From Monarcha castaneiventris obscurior (Eukaryota > Chordata > Aves > Passeriformes > Monarchidae), in NCBI GenBank assembly GCA_026261815.1, contig JAMPIT010000890.1:4804001-4868000 (forward strand): a DNA stretch of 64,000 nucleotides, given 5' to 3'. Under the pieces are notes generated by a model. The model was not told where the DNA came from, did not search any database, and worked only from the letters and a program-made list of their open reading frames with translations. Position numbers and translations under genes: made by a program. Position 1 is the stretch's first letter. Every line of letters begins with the position of its first letter. Shown here piece after piece: positions 1-13,900 of this stretch.

Positions 1-1147
1 TGGGGAAATCATTGTAACTGCTAGAAATTAATCTAGGTAGACCTATAATTTAATTCTTAGAGCGACAGTGAATCTAGTTACATTATTTAATGTAAACTAA
101 GTTTATTGTAACCATAGGGATAGAATGGAATAACAATAACTATCATAAAGTAACTATTACAGTCTGTGTGCCTAAATCAATGCAACCTATTCTTTGCTAA
201 AGCTATAAAGCTATACAATTACAAAATACCAGAGATATGAGGCAGAGAGGCGTTAGGGTTTTTCAGGTGAAAAATGTAGGAAGGAACACTAAGGGTGCCC
301 TCTACCCAATAAATGTATTCAACAGAAAATTAAAATATTATATTCCATTTTCTTTTGTAGACAGCCTTTTATTGGTGAAGGTAATAAAAGAGGCGTCTGG
401 CATTCGAGTGTATTTCCCATCAGCAGATGTGTAAACTGTTCTTGAAACTTAACCACAGAGCCTGAATAGATGAGGTGGGACCTCTGCTACTGTTCATGAT
501 GTCATATTTAGAATTCAATGACTATTTTTTATTTCTCATCCTACATGAGCATGGTCATCATACGCACCTTGACTTTGCCATGCCTTTGCTCATGCTGCAA
601 GATTCTGTATTGTATGATTACATAAAATCCTTTTCCTATGTTCTCATGAAGCCCAGGTCTGTGGGCAGGTTCTTTCTCTCCTGAATTTTTGGCTAACATC
701 TGTCCAGGTGCTCTGCTGTGGTATATGTGGAAGTATTCCAATAAAAAGGTTAAAGGTGAATTTTAGGAGCTAGAAATGTGCCCACTGAGAACTCTAGGCT
801 CTGGTAGACCAGACATCATGGCATAGACTGAGGAAACAACTTTTGGGCCCAGAAGAATCTGGTCCACTGTAAGAAGCTTTAAGTCTGAATGGAGGTGCGT
901 GCCTTGCCCAAAGCCACTAAACTCTGCCACATGGTGAAGTTCTTAAACAAACAAACAAACAAGCAAACAAGAAAAAGAAAGCTCTACTAGGAGTAACTAT
1001 AGGTGCTGTAAAATGTCAATGATTGCTTCACCTAATAGGGCACTTTGTTCTGAATAGTACTGTGTCTGCTTGGACTTTGAGTGCATGCATCTCTAAATTG
1101 AGTTATTTTCTTAATATTTATGAAGCTGGACTGTGATAATTAATTGC
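1..1147. other. Unique AT-rich non-coding sequence
   Basis: No gene, RNA or recognisable transposon is visible apart from the small AAAC tract listed separately. Open frames here reach at most about 70 codons, as expected by chance in AT-rich DNA, and they lack splice or domain features. The stretch reads as intergenic or intronic background. Confidence 0.7.
945..971 (+). repeat. (AAAC)n simple repeat
   Basis: About six imperfect AAAC units in a row, with one AAGC interruption. This is a short microsatellite with no sign of being the tail of a retrotransposed copy, since no recognisable body lies upstream. Confidence 0.85.
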
Positions 1148-1243
1148 TGTACAGTTGGGAAGAAACAGGCAGAGCAATTTACCTAAGATCAAAGTAGGCA
1201 GATGGCAGGGAGAAAGGGCAAAGATTCAAGCTCACATCTCAAA
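1148..1243 (+). repeat. MIR-like SINE fragment (degenerate)
   Basis: Reading 5' to 3', the stretch follows the MIR core order: a 'tacag-ttggga-agaaac' block like the MIR 'acaga-ggggaaactgag' segment, then 'acctaagatcaaag' in place of 'cttgcccaaggtcac', then a 'ggcaga' segment and 'gattcaag' where MIR has 'gattcgaac'. MIR is an old tRNA-derived SINE of amniotes, so heavy divergence is expected. The match is by eye from memory of the consensus, and chance similarity of A/G-rich text is the alternative. Confidence 0.5.
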
Positions 1244-1313
1244 CATTAAACCACAGCTTAAATCATACAGATTTTTGTTTTTCCCTATTAGGAAATATCA
1301 CTTCCCCCCTCCT

Positions 1314-1347
1314 CCTGCCCCCCCACCTTCCCTCCCCATTTAGGACA
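1314..1347 (-). other. C-rich tract; G-quadruplex motif on minus strand
   Basis: The plus strand carries C runs of 6, 7, 3 and 4. On the minus strand these form four or more G runs of at least three with short loops (1 and 5 nt, plus a 1-nt split inside the 7-G run), meeting the usual quadruplex rule. No gene start or CpG island lies nearby, so no regulatory role is implied. Confidence 0.7.
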
Positions 1348-4300
1348 GTCTGAATTTTATTTTACATTTAAAATTAAGCTTGATCTTTCCCATTACACTG
1401 GAAAAACATTAATCCTCCTCAATTTAGAGCACTTATCTTCTCGGGGTGGAATGAACTTCTTTTAGAATTTACAAGTAAGCCATTAATTAGTTTAGGACTG
1501 AAAATTAATTTTTAGTTATGTCTTTTAAGAACTTTAACATCTGTGCTACTGGGTTTTTTTGTCCTGAAGGTTCTTAGTTCTCTTAGAGAGTAAGCAAACT
1601 TCTTCAAGCTCTTCACACCATTAAAAATAATTGAAAGTGTGTGTGTAAGTTATATTTGAGAAGGAAATTAGCTTGCAATTAAGTGAAATTATTGATGATA
1701 ATTTCTTGACTGTGTAATGATGGGTTTTAGGAAATACATAATGTCTCAGTAATGTTTTATTTTTTACCCTTAAGTTAGTCTCAGCCTTAAAACCTGCTTA
1801 GCTTTATTTGTGTGGTAATTGGCACTCAGGGGGAATTTGGAGTGCATCACCCAGTTGGATTTGCTCCAGGCCCTTCTCTCTCTCCCAGAAATGATCACAC
1901 TACTTATTTAGGGGCTTGGAGTAAAGGTGGACTCATCTGCACAGTACTCCCTCCTTCCCTGTCTTCCCCTAAGCAGCTCTGGGATGGAAAACCCCAGGTT
2001 CTGCTAGAAGGAACCATCAGGCTAGATTTATTTCAAGTAACTTAACAACAAAATATTCTGCTCCTCTGCAAGCATAAGCTTGGATGGATTGCTTCTATGA
2101 CAAGGTCCACACTCAATGTGCTGACAGTTCTCCCTTGTCCTGCCCTACAACCTTGGATTTGCTGCATAAAGGGATCAGAACCCTACAATGAGCTTGCACT
2201 CAAGGTTCTGTGCCTTAAAGCATCTGACTGCCATGCAGCCAAACCCCTCAGGAGGCTGAGTCCATTTGACCTCCTGGCATACAGTGCAAGCCAGGACTTT
2301 TCAGCCTGTCATGCTGAAATGAAGGTGATCTTTTATGGGTAACCAGAGCATGCCTGCTGCTGTGTGCTTCACAAGCACTCCGCAGATAACATGAAAAACA
2401 GGGGATTGGGATGAGTCTGCCTGCTCCCAATGAAAAGCTGGAATGAGTAAGGAGCCTTTTACCATCTAGGAGGTACAGGCTGAAGGAATACAGGAGCTGC
2501 TGCTCACTTGTTTCCCTGACACTACAGAAACATTTTCCCAGGACATGGGGGCCATTAAGTGCACAAATTTTCTTTGAGATTAGGAGGTTCAGTTGGTTGG
2601 CATGGCTGATGCACACAAGTTTCTGCAAGCAGTTCTGAGTACTGGCAATTATTTCCCATATGACATCCTTACAGCTCCCTTCTTACCTGAAATACCGTCT
2701 TCAGTTGGGTCAAGAGGAGGTGGTCTCTAACACAAATTTGAAATTTGGGGTTTTTTATGTTTCACATACTTGAAATGCTCCTGTGGCATGGTTCACCTCC
2801 CTGTTAAAGGTGAACAAAAGCCAAGGCCCACATTGTTCTCAGCACAGACATGTTTTACAAGACCCACATCACCTTGCAGCTATGTTGTGTGTCACAAAAT
2901 GTCAAATAAATCCTCTCTGACTGTTAGCTGCATTATCCTTATTGCAGTGGAGTACTTAAGGAGCCACTGTGCAAAACATCTCCCAAGCTTTCACAAATCA
3001 TTTTGCCCATGATCAAAGAGCACTGAACATGGGGCTAATTTGTATCTTTACCCCAAAATGCTGTTTCAGTGAAAATAACACATTTAGGAGATTTACAGTA
3101 GAGCTGACCTTTTCTCAGGGAGAACACAACTTTACATCAGAAGGTTTTGGGCTAAGGGAAGACTTGTCCCAAGTCAGAAAATGCTCTTCTTTCCAATGAA
3201 ATATATCAATGGTAATAAGTGGAGTGGCTATTCTGTGAGGGTGGGACAAATTATGACATGCAGACTAAGCAATTTTGCCTCAGTCCTCTCTAAAGACAGT
3301 GATGGAAGCTCATTATGGCAGGAAAAAGAGACCATGAAGGCCAGGGAAATAGAAATTGCTATATTCAGAATGTTTTGGAAGCACTAAAGTTTCAATGATT
3401 GTGTGGGGTGCTCAGGTGTTCACTGTCTCACATCACACACTTCCCTTCCACTGCTAACACCTGCAGCTCTCAAGAGTAGAAGGTCCCCCAAGGAGGACCC
3501 TGAGGCACATTGTGACAATGCCACTAAAATACAACACAGTTCTGACTATTTTGCTATTTCCTTACCACCCTTTGGAGCTGGCTGCCCCACAGTGTGAACA
3601 CGCAGTGCACTGGGGAAGGACTCTAATTCATCCTTAAACTGAGATGTGCTGTTTACTTGTGGCTTCCAACGGGACAACATAAAGCAAAGTAATCTATCTC
3701 CAGACAAAAGGTGACAGATTCTGAATTTAGGGAGTTAATCTCTGGTGTGCTGACACGAGATATACAGAGAAATAACAGATTAGTGGAGAAACTCACTTGA
3801 GACTAAATGTAGGATGGATGGTTGCATCAAGTATATCATACAGTGTTTTATCTAGATTCCTGTCACACCTGTGAGCACAGTACTTGAAGAAGGCTGTAAT
3901 TGATAGCTTAAAAACTACAAGTATGCTGTCAGCTTGCAGCTTCCTTATGCATATCCAGTGCTAAGGAAGGCATTTTCTAGCGTTTCAATTTATTTCAAAC
4001 CAGTAAAATACTCTGGTTTAAGAAATGAGTGCCCATGCCAAAATGGTGAAGAAGCAAGTCAGTTGAAAGTGATACACAAAATGAATTCCAGAATTAGGAC
4101 TTCAGCTTTATTGAAAAGTTGTTTAAAATGCTCTGAAATTTATCTTGGTTGATGCAGTCCTGTCTCCCCGAAATCTGGATTGCTTTTCAGTGAGCAAAAC
4201 CAGTTTCTAATGAATCCAATGAAAAACTTCTGACAGGCTGTTTCCCTAGAACCATATAATTTCATGCTATATCCTTGATCCAAAAACAGTGACACATTTG

Positions 4301-7300
4301 AACTTATGACATTGGATAAAAACCACCATTTTTAGCCAGTGAAAGATCTTTGGGTATTGTGTTGCATTTTGCACATCTTTTGTGTTAACACTAAGGATTC
4401 CTATTTGCAAGAAGGCTAAAAGTATACATTTGAAATAAATAAAGAAGCCTGACAAAGACAGAAATCTGAAAGGTTATTTGAGAGCTTCACGATTTAAATC
4501 TTCCTCAGGAAGATGGTATAATTAACACTGGTTTAGAAGAACAGAACAAAAAGCAAAGGGGGTTGCCCATAAGGCTGTCAGTACAGCTGAACTCACATTT
4601 GACTTGACCTGAGACCTCATAGTTTGGTACAAAGCTGAAGTAGGCTCCGTTCTGGTTTTACACAGCTAAATTTGATGAAAGCTTGAAAAAGCCAGCAGGC
4701 CATAAGCATTCTCCATTATTAATAATGCAAAAGCAGCATGAAGGCAAAATAAATTCTGGTATACAAACAGACAGTTCATCTTTTCTATACTTTCTAACCC
4801 ATACAGGATATTCCTAACAAAAGCTTGGGAGAGATCTTTCTTAGTTGTGTGTAGGGGTTTTCACATGTATCAGGCTGTTTTCTCATCAGGAATAAATCAG
4901 TCTTTTTGCCCAAACTTCATTATTACATGCAGAGGCAGAAAAGGGTCTTGTGATTCATTTTAACAAGACATAAAACTTCCTGTTTATGCTGGAGTGTAAA
5001 CATTTGATCATATGGAAATGAGGGAGTATATGCTCCAAAACTAAATGTACTCTAGTCCAACAAAAAGAATCACAGCCTGTGTCAGCAACAGCTGATGTTG
5101 AATTTGGTGTCTTCAAGTAATCTAGAGATGTATGTACCTGGCCTTAGGTGTGCTTCTGGCTCAAAAACACCTCAGATCACTGATTTGAATGGGAGGGGCA
5201 GAAAATTGCTTAAAAATTTCTCATAAAACTCAACAGAAAAAAATAACCCCTGCAGCAAAGAATTGGATGGCAACTTCCTTTTCCCGTTATTGCAGACCTG
5301 AGCCTTACCAATGCAACAACATCTCTTTCTCTTGGCTGGATCTCTGGTTTTCTGGCAGAGCAGTCTGCATGTCACGATCTGAAGTTGGCAGAAGAAACAT
5401 CAATATATAGTGAGGAAAATTTTCTAAATACAGATAGATATTTAACTCAGTGTCAGCTTCATGAAAAAAAGTTGGTTCTGGAAGGATGGTTTTACTACAC
5501 CAAGTGGCTTCACAGTAAAACAAACTGCAATAAGTTCATGCAAAATTATAATTCTAGGCCATTGGGCTGGTGGTGAAAGGAATAATATTAGAACCGGAAG
5601 TAAATATTTTTCCTTTCTGAGCTGTGAGAACCAAGTTTTAGATTTAACTGATAAACAACACCAGTAGGAGTGTTACTATCTTTTGGAGACATTAAATTGG
5701 GTTCAAGGCTCTAAGTGCAAGAGCTGGGTTAGTAATTGATGCATGTAGAAAACGTTCGTCTTGTAAATCTTTCAGTGACAATAATGATGAACGGTAGTTT
5801 GCACTCATCATGAGGCCTCCCTAGGAAGGTCTCAAGGATCCTTGACAATCAATAATTAAGCCTAGTAGCAGCCTCTGTGTTGCTTAAGAATTTTACTAGC
5901 TTGGAGAGAAAGAAACTGAGATAAAGACAACTTTCTTCCCAACTTCTCCATCCCATCTCTCCTGCCATGGTGGAAGGACACTAGAGAAGGTCATATTGTC
6001 AGAAGGTACTACAGATATTAATTTGAAGGAGGAGCATTCTCTGATAGGAGAGAGAATTGGTCTCACTTCACTGAATGGAGATTTGTGTGTATGAGCTGAA
6101 CACCCAGACTTTGTGCCCGCTTTTATTCTTCCAATTCTCTCTCCCATCCTGTTGTGGTCAGGGCAGTGAGAGAGTGGCTGTGGGGCTCTTGCTGGCTAAG
6201 CCAGCAAGCCCATAATATAAACTCAACAGAAACGAGACATTTGAAATAGGTCAGATGAATGAAAGACTAAAAGTGAATGCTCTTCTTCGCTGACAACTAA
6301 TATGTCTAGATCAAAACCATAGATATCTAGCTTTTACACATATCACATGAAGCAAGACAACTTCCACATACTAAACTCCTTCTGTCTTGAGAGTCGTCGT
6401 TGTTGTCTATAGGCCTTAGTGGACCTCAAAGTAACCCTGTCTTACATTACCACAGAAGGAGAAGATGAAAATTCTAAAATGAAATTTCTAAAAATCAGTT
6501 GCTGGGAACTTTTTCTTGGCCCCCCTGATGCCAGAGGAAGGTCTGGCAGTGACTTTGCTGGGGTCATAAATTCTCAGTATCTCTGAAGACAGAGTGGGTG
6601 CTCAGCCCTATTTAATCCAGAGGTTTCTAATCTAGTACAGTCTAGCACAGCATATGGCCATCTATCCATTGCCAAAGGGAAGTTCCATTATATGTAGAAT
6701 AGAGATGCAAATTTTATTTTTCACTTGAAAAATATTAGACAGAAATATCTTACTCCAAGACCAGTCCAGGTCCCCTCCCAGCTCTGACATTGCTTGTTAT
6801 TGTCAATCCTTTTGACATTTTCCAACACTCAGAATACCTGCCCCTGCTGAACTGTAATTAAATCAGAAGAAAAATGGTATTTAAAACTTTTAGTAATTTT
6901 TAAATGGCTTTTTTCAGCACCAGTGAAGAACATAAAGCATATAGCTGATTTGATAAACAAAAATCCATCAAGGCCAGCCAAACACTTTGCTTGACTCAAG
7001 TGTGTCAGTGTGGTTTTCATGGGTCACTTCCCGAGTCCAACAAGTCTAGTATTTTGGCATGGCCAGTCATTAATATTTCATTGTAGTCTCTAAAAGCTGA
7101 GAAAGGGCTTATCCTCTGATTCATGATGGCTTTAATGCCTTGAGTGTTGGGGTTTTTTTTCCTAACATTTGACCTCACTTTCACCATTTTTTTTCCTTCT
7201 TGTTCACATTCTACATAGCAATAGCAGTTCAGGGAGTTGCTATCATCCTTGTTTTGCAAGTAGAAACTTTGAAGTGCAGTTATCAAAAAGAGACCAGCAG

Positions 7301-7794
7301 CACTAAGCATAGGCACAAAGACTCCCCAACAACTTCTGTTCCCATCTTGTCCAATAATCCAATAAAATGTGAAGAGGGGACTTAAACTAAGTTTACAAAA
7401 ATTGGGCACCTCACAAAAAAGAAGGTACCTAGTCGATGTGGGAGAGTTTACCAAATATTTTTTTAGTATCTAATAGCAATTAGAGGCTGTAGGATATCTC
7501 AGAACTCCTGACCTTTTCTTTTATTCATTTACATCTCTGATGCTCATTTGAAGCAATAATATTAATTTTAAAATGGAAAGAACCTTAAGGATAAAAAAAG
7601 CAGAGAAAACATCAACATTGTTGTAAGAAATAATGTTGCCCTCTAGTTTTAGTCTTGAGCAGGAAGAAAGGAAAGGAGTCATTGCAGCTATCAGGACAGG
7701 GAGTTAGGGGAATGCTCAGACCTCCCACCTGTGATGTTAAAACCAAGAGGAGAATTAAGCAAATGGCAAGTTATATATGCTTATTCTTTCAATG
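1348..7794. other. Unique non-coding sequence
   Basis: No coding exon, RNA gene or clear transposon was recognised. The longer open frames (2248-2628 minus, 126 codons; 7017-7454 minus, 145 codons) have no recognisable domain and sit in low-complexity, stop-poor stretches. A short segment at 6750-6790 faintly resembles a CR1 3' end but is too short to annotate. Confidence 0.65.
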
Positions 7795-7923
7795 AATGAG
7801 GAGGGGGAGCAAGAAATAAACTATCTGCCAAATATTAATTCCCCTGAATGAGGGGGGAGAGCAAAAAATGTTGGTTCAAGGCTGATGAATGAGATCAGCT
7901 ATCTGCAAAGTAATAATTCCTCT
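7795..7923 (+). repeat. Imperfect local tandem duplication
   Basis: Two successive blocks (about 7795-7845 and 7846-7923) share the same order of motifs: an 'aatgaggrgggrgagcaa' purine block, then 'ctatctgc-aaa-taattcc'. The second copy carries an extra internal segment of about 25 bp. This suggests an old local duplication followed by divergence; it is not a known repeat family to my knowledge. Confidence 0.5.
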
Positions 7924-10900
7924 ACTGTTGAGTGAGTGGAAATGAGAGACCTCTTTTACCTGGGCAGGTTTTCAGGTTTTGCCCCTCTACCCAATGAATT
8001 ACTAGCAGAGAGTGATGCTGTTTTTCCTGTTCTCTTGACCTGAATGACTGTGTTGCCATTCCAGAGAAAATTGTGTGGAAAGAATAGTTTTGATTTTTTA
8101 TAATTTAGAGAACCTGTGAGTTTTCAAAAGGAGTCTGATCTCCCAGGTCATCTGTTGGACATAACAAGCAATAAGGGAAGGAAGCAAGTGATGGGAGAAA
8201 GAGAGAAGAAACAAAGGGAAGAATAAAGGTAATAATAAGAAGAAAAAGAGAACATCACGATGGTTGATAGCTATCTGACAGATATTTTAGAAGCTTGGGA
8301 GACAGGGTTTTCTGAAGAAGAACAGTGGAAGTTTCCCATTTTGATACAATTTTCTTTCTCATTGATACTATGAATGAAAACATACTGAAAGTCTGTGCGT
8401 AAACAAGCTGCAGCAAGAGAAAAATGGAGTACGGTGGTCAAGGTAAGGATTACCACTGTTCTGAGTGATTGTTGCAAACCCTTCAGTGGGGAAATATCTA
8501 CAAAGTTTAAAAGCTTAGAGGCTGTGGTCAAAATCTGCAGCCCAGACAGCTCACCCAGTCCTAGTCTCAATACACAAGAAGTTCTGAATGTGCCAGAGGG
8601 CTAAGAACCACAGCACAGTGGTACTGTGTGCTCTTCATCTCCCTTGGACATCTTGGAGCTGAGGCTTAGCAGCACCAGCAGCCAGGAGGGTTTAAATTCA
8701 TCTGAAATAGACCTGAAAAGTTTCCCCTGAGATACTTAGGTATTCTCCCCAAGGAAAAACAGCTTTTGCAAACAGCTCAAGGTTCTTCTGTATGCTTCTG
8801 CAAAGAATGTTTCCTTTCCTGGGGGAGAGAAATGTTGAATGAAAACATGTTTTATGGTGAAAACAAAAGCAATTTTTCTAACCTTGTAGCTGTCTTTGGA
8901 CAGAAAGGCTTTTATGAGTGTTTACCTGCTTGGCGGCTGGTAAATACACTGAACAGCTTTATGAGAAATTAAATTCTAAATGGCTACAGATATAATATTT
9001 CTGCTGCTGTTATCAGGCTATGATTTCAGCCAACTTAATGGAAACTTGATGCGATAAGAGCTTTGTTACTTGAAAAGGAGTATCGTTATATTGTTTGTGT
9101 GGGTTTCTTTTTAGACTGCCGTCAACCAGGAATATAATGTTGGGGGAATTTAAATTAAGAGGAAAGATATTTGCACAGGGATTAAGATGGGAGGGGAAAA
9201 ATGTTGGGGAGAAATAGAGTTAATAACTGCATCTATGTTAGTGTTTGTGATTGGAGTCTAAAGTTACACTACCCAGATCTACAAAAAAAAAAAGAAAGGA
9301 AAAAAAAAGAAATATTGTCAGTAAGGCAATGACAGAGCAAGAAAGCAAGATAAACACAATGAGGTGCAAGTACAATCTCTTTAAAGTAGACTGTCAATTT
9401 AGATAATTTGCAGGCATCTGGGCATGTGGCTATCAACACAAATATCTTAATTGCTTTCCCACAGGTCTTACACAGTAGTGCTTCTTCTTTATCTGCTTTT
9501 TCTTGAAGGCATCTTGTTGAACCTTTCCTAACCAATTTTCTTTCTACAAGTTTGGAATTTTTTGCACTTTTAAAAGTTACTCTGCTTCCTATAACCACTT
9601 AATCCAGTAATTTTTTTGTTCTTCATTCAGTTGTTACTGGCAGGGAAGAAGCTCATGTTTGTGTGGTCCATTCATTAGTCTAAATAAATGAGAATTAATT
9701 TTTCACAAGTAATGTGTTTGCAATTATTATTTTCTCTGTTTGAAGTTGTGAATAGAACACAGAAAGAATCATATCATGTTGATCATGGAACCTTATTTCT
9801 TCTACTGAATAAAGAGCTGAACAGAGAAAAAATTGTTAGTTGTAACAAACCCACATAGAAGAGAAATAACACTCCCGTGGAGAAGAGCACACATGAAATG
9901 TGACTGACACCTATTCTGTTTCCTTAAGTGCTTTTTGGGTTTTGGGCCTTGACTGCTGTGTGCTGTTTGTCTGAAAAATCCAGCTACTCTACTGAGATGA
10001 ATAAATATGGAAAGATTTCAAATGGGCATTGGAAGTTTTGTTCTGTTTCTGTTTTCTCTTTGTATAACTGTGCAGTGGAATCCTAAAATTTGTGTGTTCC
10101 GTAATTCTGCTCAAAAAGATGTTAATTATTTTTTAGTTTTATATCTGTCTGTGATGAATGTGTGGTTCATACTTGAAAAAAAAGTGTACCAGATGAAATC
10201 CCCTTTTTATCATTTGGTGCATTTTTTGTGTGAAAACAACCAAGAGAATGAACATAGGGCAATAAAATTTGCCTCATCCTTGAAAAACAAAAGAAATTCA
10301 TCAAAATTATTAGTAGAAACATCCCTCAAAGTCTCTACGCTAATAGAAACATTCACTAAGATTAAACCTTCCTGTCTTAGTCCAACATGATGGAAAAAGG
10401 ATAATTAAAACATTGAGAAATGTCACGGCATTGCTGCCTGTGTGTTTGCATAGTCAGGGAAACACAAGGAGCTTGTAAAGGATTCCTGCATATAAATGTT
10501 GAATTAGAAAATATATGTCCTTACAGTGAAACCATCAGAGAAGGCAGAGGCGGGGGCTGACTGGGATAACAGGATTTCTGTTCTGTGAACAAGTGCCTCA
10601 GTGCTTGTTAAGAAAAAGAGATGGCAGATGTTAGAAGCTTGAAAATGATGTTTTGGCAATGACAGAGTTAGGTTTCCTGCTGGTCGGTACTAACCTAGAA
10701 AGGACAGTTCTGCTTCAGCATTTCCAGTTTTCATATTTGTCTGTTTCTCTTTCTTGGTACTTTTTGTTGATTTGTATTTTTTATTTTCTGTTTAAAAATG
10801 AAAAAAAAAATCTGTTAATTGAAGAAAATAAAAGAAAAAGGGGAGAATGTGATTTTTAAGTGAACATAATGGGGTCTTTTCAATGATTGAGAAAACCATA

Positions 10901-13900
10901 ATAGAAAGCCTGATCTTCTTGCCAACAATTTAACTGTGGGTACAAAACTGTTTGCAGTGGATTTGTATTGTATAGTGCAGTGGAGTAGTTCTTATCCAAG
11001 GTGATACAACAGCAAAAGAGTGTTTCCATCAAATAATATGTTGTCATAAAACTCAGTGCTATCCATATGAGCAGCAGTTCATAATAAAAAGTAATGGGTG
11101 TGTAAAGTATTTAAACCATGTTTTGATTCTGAAATGGGTCATGAACAAATATATGGGAAGGTATGTTCAGTTTCACAACATTCCATAACCTGAAATGGGA
11201 TTAATTTAGTGGCACATAAAGTCACGTTGCCAGGATGGGAAGTGAAGAACGCCATGTTCATCTGAAATTTAGGTTCCCAGCTGTGGTTCCCAGGGGTTCC
11301 CAGGATAGGTTGGTAGTGCTTTTGGCACAAGTCAGGTCTCTTAACCTTTGTAGCTTTATTTTAGCCAGGTGGAAGCAAATCCTTTTTTTGTTGTCCTTAA
11401 TCTGGAGGTCTTGAGTTGGATACCACAGACCTTCCTTTCTTCCCATGAAAACTGAACAGCTTAGGAGCGTGGTGTGCGAGTCCAGAGCATCATGACCTGG
11501 CCCAAGAGTTTCCACCTGAAAATCAGTTTGTGAGGGACCCAGAAATACCCAAACGGATGGAGAAAAATTGGCACCTCTGTCCTAGAAACAGGGTCCTAAA
11601 GAGTAATGTTTACTGTATGAACAAAGTATCAGAAAAATTCGATTGTTGGCAGTGTCAGTTGTTTTCTAAACTACATAATAGCAAATTCCAGAATTGCAAT
11701 GCTGCATTCAGCTAGCTTTTAGACAGAATTTTTGCTGCTTTGCAGCAGTTTGTAGTCATATTAAAAGGCTGTTTAAATTTTTCAAGAATTGGCATTGCTA
11801 AGTTCAAAAATTTTTAAACTATTTTATGGTAAAGAGGACTTCTTTTCAGTCCCAAATGATGGCAGAGGCCAGATGTGCTCCCTCGAGAAATACTTTTGCC
11901 AAAGTCTAAGCAGACAAACCAATCCCTCGAAATCCAAGAGATTCCAGTGTTGAGTGACTGTCTTTTTTATTTCGTCTCACTAAAAGAAGGCCTGCAGTTT
12001 CTGGAGGGGCCCCACCTTTGTTGGGTTACTCTGTACTTGGCACATCCAGTCCTGCAAAGCATTTTCCTGCTTTCAGACCACTTAGAGGTGTAGTACACAT
12101 CTCCTCCAATGCACTTAGCTAACGTACCATTAGCCACTGGCATAACTACTGAGCAGTTACCGAAGTGCTCTGACAATATTATGTCCTACAATATTTGCTT
12201 TGCCAAGGCTTTTGCAGATTCAGTTTGTGCCTTTCAAGCCACTCAGCAAAGGGAAAGAAACCACTCCCTGTTACATGCAAAACTTTTTAGGTCTCGGAGA
12301 GCAGAAGTGACTCTGGCTCTCGAGGGACACATTCTGTCAAACACACACACCACCATTACCATTTTGATATCACTACTATGGTGCTGATTAGAGTTTTTAA
12401 GCAACTCTGGTGGTTTTAGCATCTGTGACAGGGAATTTAATTGGTGCAGCACTGCTGTGTTAAGCAGCTGAAGTGTCCACAAGGGACTGCTGGGCTCCCA
12501 GCTCTCTGTGAAGACAGGAGGAGATCCTCAACAGCTTGTCCACAATAGCTGATGATGATCTTATCCCTTATGTTCATGTTTTGCCAAGGCTTATTGCTGT
12601 GGGCAAACATGATGTTTCAGCTTCAGCTGTGTCTTGTGAACAGGGTACTTCCTTGAGCTACTCATGTCTGAAGGAAAGCTTGTGAAAGGTTTAGCTAAGG
12701 ACTAAAGTACAGGTCAGAAAATACAGAAATACAGCAACCACACGAGAAAAATGCATTTATCCAGTTCAAACAGTTTGGCTCTGAAAGCATAGCTATAATG
12801 TCAGATCAGGTCCCATCAGCTGAGGGGGAGCAGTGTGGTGTTGCTGCATGACCCAGGAAGATCGTGTCCTTTGGACTTTCCAATTACTCTGTGTCAGGAA
12901 TAAGGCTGAGATTCCAAATCTGTTGCTGGCTGCATGGTTCAGATATTATTGTAAATGCAAATAAATACAGAAATCACTTTTAAGAAAAGAAAAAAAGGTA
13001 TTCTCTCAGGTCAGCTTTAAAATGTTTCTGCTCAGATTTATTCCTTTCTGATTTTTCTGGAACCATTCAAAAGTGATTTTTCCCAGCCATGGAAAGGTTT
13101 TGCTTTAGATCAGCTGCTTTTTTCACATCCTTGACTTTACCAAATCATCAGGTCTTGAGGGCATTGCCCTGTGAGAACAGCTAAATGGGGAGGGTGAGCT
13201 CATACACACAATAGAAAGCTCAAGAACAGTTCCCAGGTAAATAACAGTTGCTGACAATTTCCCATTAATACGCTTTTTCACCACAGGGGTTTTATGTGAA
13301 TTTTCTCTAACTGTGCAGGTAAAACCTGCAGTCCTGAACACTTGGTTAATATTGTCTCTTTGGCACATCATATAGATAAGTAAATTTTTTTTTGCAGTAA
13401 AGTTCATGTTCTAGCATTATACTCTCACTTATGAAAGTATTTGTAATGTGCCTCTTAAGCAATTGCTGTTCAGTTGATGAGCTCAAGATAAATTACAGCT
13501 TTCCATGTCTTATCATTTTTCTTTACATTTTGTTTCAACAAAATATAAGAGGGCTGAATAATCTTTTCAGAGTCCTAGCTCAGCTTCCATTGCTCTTCTT
13601 TCTAACCAAGTATTTTAACAAATACTATAATCAAGAAAATAGAGGTGGTTTGCACAGTGCAGCCTCTTATATTATCGCATCTCCTTTATGGATAATAAAT
13701 GCTGACAGGGCCTGCAGGCTGTTAGACCCCCAGCTATTTCTGTGCCCTGGCTTCTTAAGTGCTGTTGGAGCTGATTGCATACCCTTTCCTGACGTGAGAC
13801 AAGTTCTCTTCTGCAGAAAAATGTGAACCACACAGAGGAAAGAGTGTCTCCTGATGTTGCTCTTCATTGCATCTTTCTTTACTGTTTGACTGTAGTAAAA

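Noticed and set aside
6750..6790. Possible CR1 3' end ('ccaggtcccctcccagctctgacatt')
   Set aside because: Only about 30 bases resemble the consensus and no terminal repeat follows.
7017..7454. 145-codon minus-strand frame with a possible membrane segment
   Set aside because: No known family and no promoter or splice context; the hydrophobicity reflects A/T-rich codons.
10007..10390. 127-codon plus-strand frame with a hydrophobic N-terminal part
   Set aside because: No recognisable domain. The hydrophobic run follows from T-rich sequence, and frames of this size are expected by chance in 64 kb.
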